From JAIPDZ01 sp034522175 (GTDB lineage Bacteria; Desulfobacterota; DSM-4660; Desulfatiglandales; Desulfatiglandaceae): a stretch of DNA of 64,000 nt. The stretch covers positions 1,798,001-1,862,000 of the forward strand of contig JAXHLQ010000001.1 in the NCBI GenBank assembly GCA_034522175.1, given 5' to 3'. The translations under genes and the position numbers were made by a program. Positions 53,495 to 63,514 of this stretch are shown here, piece by piece; within the stretch, counting starts at the first letter, position 1; each line of letters opens with the position of its first letter. The notes under the pieces are model-generated. The model had not been told where the DNA came from. It saw only the letters and a program-made list of their open reading frames with translations, and ran no database searches.

Positions 53495-55027
53495 GTACCC
53501 CTACAACGATACTTATGGCAAACTCTTTAGCTTCTTTTTTCGATGTGAAAGGTATGCTCGATGATTTCTCGCTTGGATCCATTTTACGACACCAAGCGCG
53601 GTTTCGCTATCGTACTCCCTGATAGGTAGAATAACTTCGATCAGGGTTCTAAGCTGCGAGAGCGTAATAGATGGTGCTTTTTTTCCCCAACCTGATTTTC
53701 AGGTGCCAGAGGAAAAAATGAGCGAGCATACACGTTAGGATATGGTGATGCCAACCCCTATATTTGCGAACTTCATAGTGATCCATACCCAGTTCCGTTT
53801 TGGTTTCTTCAAAGCATTGCTCTATGGACCAACGAAGACCACTAAGCCAAACGAACGTGGGCAGTCGGGTGCTTACGGACGCGTTACTCAGGAAGTAGTT
53901 GTATGAAGGCTGTTTCTCAATGGTACGTCTCATGATAAGCCAAACTTCCTTTTCTGGCACCCCGTTTTTGGAAACGACGATCCGCCTCTTGGTAAACTCA
54001 TACTCGATAGGGCCTTTTGTCCCTTCGGAAACCTTGCGGCGGTACCAGAAGAAGTTATTAATGCTCTTAGCCAAACAAGCGACGGTAATAGGTTCATTTT
54101 GAGTGCTATCCACAATGATTTTCTCGCGTATCTGCCCCTTATACTTGTATTTCCTTTTTCTGGTAATCGGCGTATTCAACCAGCAATACGTATCTGATGG
54201 TATGGAAACAAAATAGCGTAAACCGAGATTTTCCACAGTCTCAATAAAATCAGGACTATTTCCGTATATTGAATCTGCAAGGACCCATTTGAAAGGAATC
54301 TGATCCTTCTCTACGATATTCTTAAGCATTTGGACAGCAATCTGAGGTTTGGTCTTAAATGTGATATCGTCCGGCAACTCACATTTGCGTCTTCTGAGGG
54401 CATAGTCTTCAGAAAACCATTTTTCAGGGATAAATAGCTGTTTATCAATCAAGGCGTAGCCATGGGGTGATGCATATGCTGCGAAAACGCCAACTTGGCA
54501 ATTTTCGACTTTTCCGATAGTGCCACAGTACTGTTTTCCAACGCCAATGGAGTCATCCCCCTTTTTTGATATCCTGTTTCATCAAAAATGAGGACACCAT
54601 CAGGATCGCCAAGGTCTTCATTTATCATATTATGATATTTGTATAGAATTCTCTCATCATCCCAGACGACCTTGCTTACGAAATGCTGCATGGGCCGTAC
54701 ATTGCCGTTTTCTATAGCTAATGCAATGGGTTCGATAGACTTTCGCTCTAATGTGCTAAATTGTCCGGCCATATAGTTGTAAAAATGTTCTCTGGATTCG
54801 CTTCTGGCGAAGCAGTCTCTAAAATTCTCATGGAACGCTCTTAATTCATTGTCAAATTCTTGGATATCCTCCTTGTTAATGTCAAACTTCGGAACCGAAA
54901 AAGGTGCTCATCACTGCGAATCTCGGGTAACATATTCTGCCTCCTTTCGTTTAAGGTTGGCAGATTATATTACGCTGTAGGTATAGAGTCAATCAAAAAT
55001 ATTAGCTAAGTATCGTTGTAGGGGTAC
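53495..55027. mobile_element. IS701-family insertion sequence
   Basis: Perfect 21-bp terminal inverted repeats, GTACCCCTACAACGATACTT at 53495 and its inverse ending at 55027, enclose one transposase gene. Length 1533 bp. No clear target duplication could be read. It has landed between a repeat-delimited small gene and cluster I. Confidence 0.88.
53649..54933 (-). CDS. IS701-family DDE transposase (two apparent frameshifts)
   Basis: Starts at ATG 54933 with GGAGG upstream (MLPEIRSDEH). Adding one base near 54898-54904 and one in the T6 run 54562-54567 restores a single ~428-residue frame. DETGYQKKGDDSIGVGKQYC carries the first Asp, VLADSIYGNSPDFIE the second, and WSIEQCFEETKTELGMDHYE the Glu, all diagnostic for IS701. 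The breaks are in homopolymers, so the copy may be active. Confidence 0.88.
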
Positions 55028-55203
55028 AATAGGTGACTATAGATTTCAACTTCAACAAAATCAGATATAATCATTCCCTGCTGTCATTTTAATCATTTTG
55101 ACCCAAATTATTTTGACGATTTTGACAAATCAGCACACTAGAGGGATTTGCGATGTTCGTAACCAGCTGTAATTAAGGATAAATTTTGCCATGCCAAAAA
55201 AAC
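55028..55203. other. Spacer between the two insertion sequences
   Basis: No gene seen. It contains repeat cluster I at 55091-55126 with AATCATTTTGACCC, AATTATTTTGACG and a TTTTGACA. Confidence 0.5.
55091..55126. repeat. AT-rich repeat cluster I
   Basis: AATCATTTTGACCC, AATTATTTTGACG and ATTTTGACA, in the same orientation as the other clusters, lying between the two insertion sequences. Confidence 0.75.
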
Positions 55204-56964
55204 TTTACCCCAAAAATCTGAGGCCGCACCCTGTAATATCAGCAACTTAGCTGGTCCGCAAGTGATTTTCCGGTTTTTTCACCCTAACTGACGAAATGCA
55301 TCAGAAGTACTTGCTTTTACTGCTATATATTGTATAATGGCCGCTAAATAACGCAGGATATAGTGTGCTGAGGGATATTTTACGGAGGCAAAAACATGGC
55401 GACCATTATCAATCCTTTTCTATTTTCGTGGAACGATGTTGAAGCACGTTCAGATTTGGACCGTTTCTACCTGGTGCGTGATAATCTGCCCGACGAGAAG
55501 ATCGTGATGGGACTCGAAGATCGGCGTGGCAATGGAAGGGATGAGTTTCCAGTTCGGGCGATGTGGAATGCGACCATTGCCGGGGTAGTGTTCCAGCATG
55601 AATCCATTGAGTCTCTGATTCGGGAGTTATCCAGAAACCCGGCGTTATTAGAAGCGTGCGGATTTGATATTCTGCCGAGACATAAGAAGCCGGTTGCGGA
55701 GCTGAAACGTAATGAGGAAACGGGACGGATGGGGATCGTATGGTCTGGAGCTGAGGATGCATATTACTATGTTCCCGACAGTTGGAACTTCTCGCGATTT
55801 TTGAAGAATGTTATAGATCTGGAAGAGAGCCAGGGCCTGGTGATGGGGATGATCCGACAATTACGTGAGGCCCTAATGGAAGCACTTCCTGAATTTGGGT
55901 GTCACTTGGGTTATGATGGCAAGTCGATCGAAAGCTATAGTACAGGTCAGAAAGATAAAGAGTCAGGCGAAACCTCTGATCCGGATGCAGATTGGGGGAA
56001 GCATGAAACCAAAGGAATAGACAGCAAGACAGGAAAGCCGTGGACAAAAATAAAGAGCTGGTTTGGGTATTGTCTCCATTTGGTTGCTGATACCCGGTAT
56101 GAGATTCCGGTGGCCGTTCATGTAACCCCAGCCTCGGGCTCGGAACAAACAGAACTGCGAAACATGATTCAGGAGACGTTTGAGGAAACCCCTCAGCTTG
56201 CTAAGAGGTGTGATGATTTTGTGGCGGACCGTGGCTTGGACTCTGGTAAAACAAAGGCCTTATTGTTGGATGAATACGGTATTCGACCGGTTATAGATAT
56301 TCGTGAATTGTGGAGAGAGAAAAGTCTGAGCCGGGATATGATCCCGGGAAACCGATTACGCGTCCCCTTTATCCTGACCGTGCTGATGCCATTGTATATA
56401 CTGAAAAGGGGACCATCCATTGTATTTGTCCTGCTAGAGGGGAACAACGGGACATGGCATTTTATGGGTTTGAAGCAGACCGTAATACCTTAAAATATCG
56501 TTGCCCGGCAGCTGCACATGGTTTTGAATGCAAGGGATTTGCGGAATGTTCAGTTCTGGGGGATGTCAACTCGCAGGGTTACGGTCGAATTGTCAGGGTA
56601 AACATTGCCAAGGAAGACCGTCGAATCTTCACGCCGATTCCTTATGGGAGTCCGAGTTGGAATCGGGCCTATAATCGTCGATCGTCTTTGGAGAGGATCA
56701 ATAGTCGCTTAGACAACGATTTCTGTTTTGAAAAACATTACATACGTGGAAAAGCCAAGATGCAAACAAGAGTTGGTTTAGCCACAGCCGTAATGATGGC
56801 GATGGCCCTTGGACATGTAAGGGCTGGCCGCATGAAGCAGATGCGCTCCCTTGTTCGGCCAATAGCGCTTGCAGCCTGACACATCCAGTAAATTCAAGTC
56901 GTTAGGTACTTCCAGATTGACTTAAAGGGATTGGTATGTCCAATTATTAGATTTTTGGGGCAAA
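55204..56964. mobile_element. Second insertion sequence, DDE type (IS1182/IS5-like)
   Basis: Imperfect inverted repeats TTTACCCCAAAAATCTGA (55204-55221) and, inverted, TTTGCCCCAAAAATCTAA (56947-56964), 16 of 18 matching, flank one transposase gene. Length ~1760 bp. Ends are inferred from this pair only. Confidence 0.65.
55396..56879 (+). CDS. DDE transposase, IS1182/IS5-like (one apparent frameshift)
   Basis: MATIINPFLFSWNDVEARSD opens a ~494-residue protein after adding one base in AAAA 56320-56323 (LWREKK to SEPGYDPGKP). LGYDGKSIESYSTGQ has the first Asp, FVADRGLDSGKTK the second, and YNRRSSLERINSRLDND the Glu. A cysteine-rich insert (CICPARG, YRCPAAAHGFECKG) sits before the last motif, as in IS1182-type enzymes. 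GGAGG precedes the start. Confidence 0.82.
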
Positions 56965-57202
56965 TCAGTCCATTAACCCATATTTTGCCGCTATGTCGTG
57001 CTATCAGGGCCGGTCCCCGCATTCCTCTGCCAGCCCGGTGGGCCGCCAAGCCCGGCAAAAAACGGTACAGCGCAAATCCCTCCACTATTTCCTTTCTTGT
57101 TTCGTGACCTCCCACTGTGCTATAATTCCCTCAAAGGTCAGCATGTTGAAAAGCCCGAGCTTCCAAATTCTTCAATTCAGCCTATAAAATGAGGTGAGCA
57201 TC
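56965..57202. other. Spacer upstream of the DUF433/DUF5615 pair
   Basis: No gene seen; the stretch without a gene runs from the transposase stop (56880) to 57202. A GAGGTGAG ribosome site is present just before ATG 57203. Confidence 0.4.
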
Positions 57203-57550
57203 ATGGGATTAGCATTACGAAAGGAACCGGTCCCAATTGAGACTGATATAAACGGCACCATGCGGATAAGTGGATCACGCGTAACCCTGGATTCCGTTGT
57301 CGCCGCGTTTAATGCGGGCGCTACCGCTGAAGAAATCGCATTTCAATATCCAACACTAAAACTGCCCGACATATATGCCGTAATCACTTATTATTTAAGG
57401 CAACAGAAAGACGTCGATGCCTATTTGCTTGAGAGGCGGAAGTTGTCGAAAAGGAATCGCCAACACAACCAGGCTCGTTTCGGCATGATTGGCGTGCGTG
57501 AACGTTTATTGACTCGTCAGGAGAAGCCAAGAAAGGCGGAAGATGCTTAA
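57203..57550 (+). CDS. DUF433 family protein (putative antitoxin)
   Basis: 115 residues. VPIETDINGTMRISGSRVTL and VVAAFNAGATAEEIAFQYPT are the DUF433 pattern, a small winged-helix-like domain. DUF433 proteins are predicted antitoxins of DUF5615 PIN-like nucleases, and that partner follows with an 8-base overlap. ATG 57203 has a good ribosome site; an ATG at 57194 is possible. Confidence 0.87.
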   Translation: MGLALRKEPVPIETDINGTMRISGSRVTLDSVVAAFNAGATAEEIAFQYPTLKLPDIYAVITYYLRQQKDVDAYLLERRKLSKRNRQHNQARFGMIGVRERLLTRQEKPRKAEDA

Positions 57551-57896
57551 GCTTGCCTCTGACGAAAATCTCAATAACAACATTGTGCGAGGCCTGCTTC
57601 GAAAGCGGCCTGATTTGGACATCGTGCGTATCCAGGATGCTGGCCTTATAGGAGTGGATGATCCGACTGTTCTTCAGTGGGCAGCCCAGGAAAATCGTGT
57701 TCTGCTCACTCATGACGTAGCCACCATGACTCGATACGCATATGAACGTTTGGACGCGGGTCATGCCATGCCGGGAGTATTTGAAGTAGACCCTTTTGCG
57801 CCAATAGGGCAGGTTATTGAGGATATCCTGTTGTTAGCCGAATTTAGCTTTGAAAAAGAGTGGGAAGGCCAGATTGGCTACATACCATTGAAATAA
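57543..57896 (+). CDS. DUF5615 PIN-like protein (putative toxin)
   Basis: 117 residues. LKLASDENLNNNIVRGLLRK (first acidic residue), IVRIQDAGLIGVDDPTVLQWA and RVLLTHDVATM (central Asp) are the DUF5615 signatures of the Mut7-C/PIN-like fold. Likely an RNase toxin held by the DUF433 protein just upstream. Confidence 0.87.
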   Translation: MLKLASDENLNNNIVRGLLRKRPDLDIVRIQDAGLIGVDDPTVLQWAAQENRVLLTHDVATMTRYAYERLDAGHAMPGVFEVDPFAPIGQVIEDILLLAEFSFEKEWEGQIGYIPLK

Positions 57897-57956
57897 CCAA
57901 AAAGGAGCCACCCAATGAGTTGCGCCAGCATCGATAATCTCCCAAAAAGCTATGTT

Positions 57957-58112
57957 TCTCACAGAGCCCTCAGAGAGCACGGAGATAACCTTTTAAAATT
58001 ATCATTTTATTCCCAAGTTCTTTTTTGCAGAAAACAAGAGAACCTCTTTGTGTCTCCGTGCCTCTGTTTACCCCGTAGCTTCGGAAAATGGTACTGGGGC
58101 GCGAGACCAAAG
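57957..58112 (+). repeat. Diverged fragment of the dispersed repeat (copy 4)
   Basis: CTCACAGAGCCCTCAGAGAG and TGTCTCCGTGCCTCTG flank an AT-rich middle, then TTTACCCCGTAGC and ATGGTACTGGGGCGCGAGAC match the core of the copies at 19671 and 23436. An open frame crosses it only by chance. Confidence 0.6.
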
Positions 58113-58115
58113 CCT

Positions 58116-59921
58116 TTGAACCACGTCCTGTTGGTCCTCCTCTTGCTCTCCGTTCTATTTGCCCCCCTACACTCCTGCAACGCCGAATCTGATCCCTCAA
58201 CAGCCCGTGAAGCCAACATAATTTTGTACGAAAACTGGGAAAACAAGAATTTCAAGAATTGGGATGACGACTTCAACCAGGGTGATACGACTATTGAATC
58301 CGACCCTGTCCATCAGGGTAAATATGCCATCAAACAGAGGGCATCCGATCCCGGCAGCCTCGTCCACTTCTTCGGCGACCACCCGGGTGTAGACAAAAAC
58401 ACCATCGATGACGTCGCCCTGGAATCGTGTCTCTATTTCCCCCCCGGCTTCCAGTGGCCTTCCGCTGGCATTACCCTTTGGACCATGGCTTCGTTCGAGG
58501 GGTGGAAAGCTGGTTACAACAGGGCAAAAGGCAAGGGCAAACCACTCGCCTGGGCGCCCTTTTATGTCATGATCGCCCTCAAGGGAAACGGCACCCCCCA
58601 GATGTTCCTGACACGTGCCGATGACCTCGGGGGGCCGGGCGATTTATACCGTACATTTGGTCAGAACATTGGCGAAACAAAGCCTATCGAATCAGGCGCC
58701 TGGGCCAAACTGAAATTCAGGCTTAAACTCAATACGCCAGGGAAAGTGGACGGCATCTTCCAGCTCTGGATAAACGACGACCTGAAATGCAATTATGAAA
58801 ACATCGATTTTAGGGGTTCCTACGAGAAATTGGGCTGGAACCACCTTATAATGTCTTTTCTCGGCAGTCCCTCAAAATCAGAGAACCAATGGATCAGCAG
58901 GGATAACATCCTGATTAACCGGAGAAGCCGTCTCCTCCGTCCCAACAGTCAGAAAGAAAATCGTTAAACCATCCTCAAGCCCTGAGATCGAAAACAAGTC
59001 TGATCAGCCCAGGCATGCAGAGATCTTCTTTGAAGAGCTGTTCGAAGATACCAATTTCAGCGATCGAGGCTGGTACGATAACACTGCCCTCATCCTGACA
59101 GACAAGGAGCATATCCCTGGGAGCAAGAGCTCTGCCGAGTTTCACTTCAAGCAGGGCGCGAAAACCCCTGCATTCAGGGTCCGCAATTCGCCATAAGTTC
59201 CCGGAAACCGAATCGGTTTATGTGAGCTTTTATGTCAAGTACAGCGAAAACTGGGAAGGCTCCAATAAGCCCTATCACCCCCATGAGATATACCTGCTTA
59301 CGAACAAAGACGATGCCTGGGCAGGACCTGCCTACAGCCATCTGACCGCCTACATAGAGCAGAACGAAGGGGAGCCCCTGCTTGGGATTCAGGACGGCAA
59401 GAATATTGACGAGGCCAACATCAATGTGGATCTTACAGGCAGAACAGAAAGCAGGGCGGTTGCAGGCTGTAATGGGAATTCAGACGGCACAGCAAAAGAT
59501 TCCTGCTATCGTGTAGGGAATGTGCACTGGAACGGCAAAGGCTGGAGGTCCGGAACTGTCTTGTTCAGTGATGACCCCGGCGACAACTACAAGAGTGACT
59601 GGCATTTTATTTGAAGCATTCATAAGGCTGAACAGTGTTATTGATGGAAAAGGAATTGCAGACGCGGTAATTAAATACTGGTTTGATGGAAATCCTATAT
59701 TAGATAAAAATAACATATTATTAAGGACAGGAGCACATCCAAACATGAAATTTAACCAGATGTTGATCGCCCCTTATATTGGCGACGGTTCACCGGTTGA
59801 GCAGACCATCTGGATTGAGAATCTAACCGTTGCAAATGGCAGGGGAATTCCTAATATTAAACCTGCCCAGAAAAAGAAAGTGCCCATAAGTGCTCCCACA
59901 GGGTTGAAGATCATCCAGTAA
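58116..59921 (+). CDS. Exported lipoprotein with two polysaccharide-lyase-like domains (three apparent frameshifts)
   Basis: TTG 58116 opens a lipoprotein-type signal (LLVLLLLSVLFAPLHSC). Unit one runs from IILYENWENKNFKNW through ESCLYFPPGFQWPSAG to FQLWINDDLKCNYENID. Unit two runs from IFFEELFEDTNFSDRGWYDN through VSFYVKYSENW to AVIKYWFDGNPIL. Both have the sandwich pattern of heparin-lyase/LamG-like folds. Reading through needs single-base removals at 58917-58918, 59177-59179 and 59610-59612, all runs of one base. An ATG at 57915 with a good ribosome site would add 67 residues, but these are encoded by the dispersed repeat. Role in glycan binding or cleavage is inference. Confidence 0.68.
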
Positions 59922-59923
59922 TT

Positions 59924-61432
59924 TCAGATTGCAGGAGCAATGTGACTTTCAGAGAACTTCTTCTCAGAAGATTGCTGACTCGATTTCCGTCCAACGACGA
60001 TAAGGGATTGACCTGGCCAGGGGAGATAGGGATCTATACATCGCCACAGCCAAACTAATGAATCAAAGACCTTCAGTTGGATGCGGGAAAAATAACGTCG
60101 CTTCAATATCTTTCCATTCCAAATCCATCCGGGCGTGCTTATACGATTAAAGAACCATATTCGCTCGATATCAAAAGAAGCGTTTGATAGGAGATCTTGG
60201 AGGTCGTTTTTGCTATAGCGTTTTACATGATTTAAAGCAGCATCGAGAGTTGAAAACAGAGAGGGCGCGTTTGGAACCAGTATGATTGCTCGTCCTTTGG
60301 GCAACAATAATTCGCTAATATTCTTCAGAGCAAGAGTGTCGTTCTTGATATGTTCCAAAACGTTAAGGCATAACACAGTATCGAATTTATCTTGCTCAGA
60401 GAAAGAGTTAGTTTCTGTTGAAATATCCAAATATCGGACTTCCACATTGGGTCTATTTGAGAAAAGACTTCTTAAGGCATGCAAGTTAAGAGGGTCAATA
60501 TCACTGCAAACATATCGATCCCTTGGAAGAAGTTGGAGTGCCATATTACCTATTCCTGAACCTATCTCAATTACGCTATTCCCTATGTACCTTGAGACTT
60601 CACTGGCCATCCACCTGTTGAATCTATGAGTTCCGGATAGAGCATAAAGCATATCTCCGTGTTGGGTTGAATAGACATCATCAATCAGCCAGTATCTCAG
60701 AATGACAAATAGTGCATTGAGCCCATCCTTCCACGTAATTTTTTTGCCCTCTTGATATGTCCTTCCGTGATAGGAAATCGGCACTTCATAGATTCTGAAA
60801 CCGCGTTTCGATATTTTTGCAGTGATTTCAGGTTCAAGACCAAATCGTTTAGACCTAATGGGTATGCTCTTTAGCAGTTCAGCACGGAACACTTTGTAAC
60901 ATGTTTCCATGTCGGTGAGATTTAAGTCTGTAAACAGGTTGGATACAAACGTAAGAAATCTATTGCCGAGGGCATGACGAAAATACAAAACCCTGCGGCT
61001 TTTACCAGCAAGAAACCTTGAGCCATAAACAACGTCTGCGTGTCCTTCCAATATTGGCTGAAGCAGGTTTAGGTACTCATCAGGATCATACTCCAGGTCG
61101 GAATCCTGAAAAATAATAATATTGCCAGTCGCCTCGCTAATAGCTTTCTGAATGGAGGCGCCCTTCCCTTTATTAACCGGCTGCGTGAAAAGACGAATTT
61201 CTGGGTTTTGTTCTGAAAATGCCTTCAAAATTTTATCGGTTCCGTCATTGGAACAATCGTCAACAATGATAATCTCCCGTTCATACCCGTTGGGTATAGG
61301 TGCTTTCAACACCCTCTCTATAAGCGTCGCCACAAGATATCGCTCATTATAGACTGGTATTAGGATAGATACTTTTCTGTATTCTCTGTCGACGTTGGGC
61401 ACCAAAACCTCCAAATCGTGGTCTCGAAACAC
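59924..61432 (-). CDS. Glycosyltransferase family 2 fused to a SAM methyltransferase
   Basis: 502 residues in one unbroken frame. Residues ~15-250 form a GT2 of the polyprenol-phosphate type: VSILIPVYNERYLVATLIE, EIIIVDDCSNDGT, IIIFQDSDLEYDP, YGSRFL, VPISYHGRTYQEGKKI. Residues ~265-480 form a class I methyltransferase: VIEIGSGIGNMALQLL, CSDIDPLNLHAL, DTVLCLNVLEHIKND. Such fusions occur in glycan loci; the methyl acceptor is unknown. It converges on the lyase-like gene with 2 bases between stops. Confidence 0.88.
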   Translation of the reverse strand: MFRDHDLEVLVPNVDREYRKVSILIPVYNERYLVATLIERVLKAPIPNGYEREIIIVDDCSNDGTDKILKAFSEQNPEIRLFTQPVNKGKGASIQKAISEATGNIIIFQDSDLEYDPDEYLNLLQPILEGHADVVYGSRFLAGKSRRVLYFRHALGNRFLTFVSNLFTDLNLTDMETCYKVFRAELLKSIPIRSKRFGLEPEITAKISKRGFRIYEVPISYHGRTYQEGKKITWKDGLNALFVILRYWLIDDVYSTQHGDMLYALSGTHRFNRWMASEVSRYIGNSVIEIGSGIGNMALQLLPRDRYVCSDIDPLNLHALRSLFSNRPNVEVRYLDISTETNSFSEQDKFDTVLCLNVLEHIKNDTLALKNISELLLPKGRAIILVPNAPSLFSTLDAALNHVKRYSKNDLQDLLSNASFDIERIWFFNRISTPGWIWNGKILKRRYFSRIQLKVFDSLVWLWRCIDPYLPWPGQSLIVVGRKSSQQSSEKKFSESHIAPAI

Positions 61433-61566
61433 CTTGCAAGAAAAAATTGGCTGCTTTTATGTCTCACAAATGTTATCCGGAAAATAGGCAGTTAGATTCT
61501 TAAGGAGCTCATTGAACTTTCCATCAAATCGCGTTGTTAAGACAATTGTTGTCGCTTTAACTGCTG

Positions 61567-62949
61567 TCATCCATTTGCGTTGAGCCACTTTGCTCTAAAA
61601 GAATTCCACAAGAAGCCAGCGCCCAAGCTGGCAATGATAGAAATGAAGGGCATAAAAATCACCCTAAATCGACAAAAAGCCTCTGGGCCACTACTCAGAG
61701 CTAAGACATATAAAATGGGAAAGGTCAGCATTAGTGTAATTAGAAATTTCCTTATGATTAGAAGCCGAGTCAGGCCAAGAACAAAGAGAATATAGGTCAT
61801 ACCTTGAATTGATAAGGCCATATATCGAATGACGTTTAACATAAATACAGGGCTGTCATTCAAAGCAGAGCGATAGCTTTCATCCGTGAGTTGGGCGTTT
61901 GTATCAAGCATTCTTTTGCCGCCATAGATTTGTTGAGCCAAGTTGGCTCGACCCGGGCCAAAAAACACAGTGAATGCACCCTTTATGTTGATTTTGGCAA
62001 AGATAAAAGGGTGGTTGATAACGATTGAACGGCCCTTTTCTTGCCATGAAAGCCACCGGTCACCGCGCGTGGCATTTGGGGGAAGCGATGCCTCACACTC
62101 GCGAGCGAGGATGTTTGCCTCAGTTAATAAATCAGTGCCGTGTAGCTCAGACAGAATGCCTGCGGCCTTATATTTCAACATACTGGCAGCAATAGCGCTT
62201 GAGAAACCAGGATAGTCAGCTACTGTCCAGTTTCGCATGGACCACATGGCTGCCGGTGCGAGTCCAATCAAAACGGCCACAAACGCGGCAGAAAACTGGC
62301 TAAAGGACCGCGTTCTCGATGTGAATAGCGGCATAGGAAGTATAAAAAGTGGCAAAAAAAGGCAGATAGGGTGAATCAAGATTGCGCCTCCGAACAAAAG
62401 CCCCATGAGCGGTAAATGCCATGCTGCTGGCTTTGCAAGATATTTCATTAAAATGTAAGCTGCGGAAATCAAGGCGAAAGAGGAAAAAAGCTCGGTCATC
62501 AGGAGGTTGCTGTAAGAAATGGAGAGCGGATCGATTGCTTGAAGCGAGGCTGCTATTAACGCAATTCGACGTCCAAATATGGTCCGCGTTACGCAAAAGG
62601 TCATCCAAATGACTGCCGTGCTAACCAAACTCTGCAGTAGAATGGCATGTGGAATTGATACCCCAAAAAGAAAATAGACGCCAAGCAGAATGACAGGCAG
62701 GCCAGGAGGCCGATAAACATTGACAACAAATGGAGCTTCCTCACTCCAGCTATAACCATTTCCTAAGAGAAGATTTTCAGCAATATGATGGTATCCCCAT
62801 GAATCCACTTGCATAAGTATATTAGGATATCCCCAATTATGAATTAATATAGATAGTCTTAATAAAAATCCGATGCCTATGATGATTGGCAGTATGATAG
62901 AGGTGCGTCGGCCAAGCGGGCTTTTGAACGGATCCAAAGTAATCCTCAT
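61567..62949 (-). CDS. GT-C (family 39-like) membrane glycosyltransferase
   Basis: 460 residues with about eleven TM helices. The first periplasmic loop has MQVDSWGYHHIAENLLLGNG, with the Asp expected to be catalytic, and the second has NVYRPPGLPVIL. These match ArnT/PMT-type enzymes that take sugar from polyprenyl phosphate. The upstream GT2-methyltransferase, 134 bases downstream on this strand, may make that donor. Confidence 0.85.
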   Translation of the reverse strand: MRITLDPFKSPLGRRTSIILPIIIGIGFLLRLSILIHNWGYPNILMQVDSWGYHHIAENLLLGNGYSWSEEAPFVVNVYRPPGLPVILLGVYFLFGVSIPHAILLQSLVSTAVIWMTFCVTRTIFGRRIALIAASLQAIDPLSISYSNLLMTELFSSFALISAAYILMKYLAKPAAWHLPLMGLLFGGAILIHPICLFLPLFILPMPLFTSRTRSFSQFSAAFVAVLIGLAPAAMWSMRNWTVADYPGFSSAIAASMLKYKAAGILSELHGTDLLTEANILARECEASLPPNATRGDRWLSWQEKGRSIVINHPFIFAKINIKGAFTVFFGPGRANLAQQIYGGKRMLDTNAQLTDESYRSALNDSPVFMLNVIRYMALSIQGMTYILFVLGLTRLLIIRKFLITLMLTFPILYVLALSSGPEAFCRFRVIFMPFISIIASLGAGFLWNSFRAKWLNANG

Positions 62950-62964
62950 TTCACATATGAGTAA

Positions 62965-63327
62965 ATGCCTATCAGGCCTTTAAAAAATCAAAAAAGTCAC
63001 TTTTGCCATATAAGCTTCGATTTAAAAGATGTTATTTACCGTGTAGTCAGTTTTGAAAAGGTCGGACCCTACGTCCTGATTGTGAGATTTGATGACGGAC
63101 ATGAACAAACGATCGATTTCAGGCCTGTTTTAGTTGGCGAACTCTATGGACCGTTGGAAGATGAAAAGATGTTTAGCCAAGTTGAGATCGATCCAGAGGT
63201 ACATACCTTGGTGTGGCCCAATGGGGCGGATTTTGACCCTGAGACGCTTTATAATTGGCCCAAATATGTAAGACATATGAGGTGGCTTGCTGAACAGTCA
63301 TATGTCAAAAGAGCGCAGGCCATGTAG
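62965..63327 (+). CDS. DUF2442 family protein
   Basis: VVSFEKVGPYVLIVRFDDGH and QTIDFRPVLVGELYGPLED, then VWPNGADFDPETLYNWP, are the full DUF2442 pattern. In family members the protein begins near YRVVSFEK, so the first ~28 residues read from ATG 62965 may not be translated, but no other in-frame start was found. Often paired with a DUF4160 protein as a likely toxin-antitoxin set; that partner is absent here. Confidence 0.82.
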   Translation: MPIRPLKNQKSHFCHISFDLKDVIYRVVSFEKVGPYVLIVRFDDGHEQTIDFRPVLVGELYGPLEDEKMFSQVEIDPEVHTLVWPNGADFDPETLYNWPKYVRHMRWLAEQSYVKRAQAM

Positions 63328-63448
63328 AGTGTGATAGTCTTCAGATCCCCACATGGTTATCTTGGTCTCCCCACACATCCCTCCACGAATCATCCACCCC
63401 TCCATTCATCCTATTCATCTTATTCATCCCCATTCCGTTCTGCCCCTC

Positions 63449-63474
63449 AATCATTTTGTCCCCAATTATTTTGA
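63449..63474. repeat. AT-rich repeat cluster J (two units)
   Basis: AATCATTTTGTCCCC and AATTATTTTGACA. Preceded by ATTCATCCTATTCATCTTATTCATCC, a short tandem stretch, and a segment shared with 51733. Confidence 0.75.
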
Positions 63475-63514
63475 CAATACTGTTTTCCGACGTCAACGTC
63501 GTGGTATATGAACA

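Noticed and set aside
57915..58115. N-terminal 67 residues of the lyase-like protein
   Set aside because: Encoded by a dispersed repeat fragment and placed before a normal lipoprotein signal; treated as non-native despite the good ribosome site.
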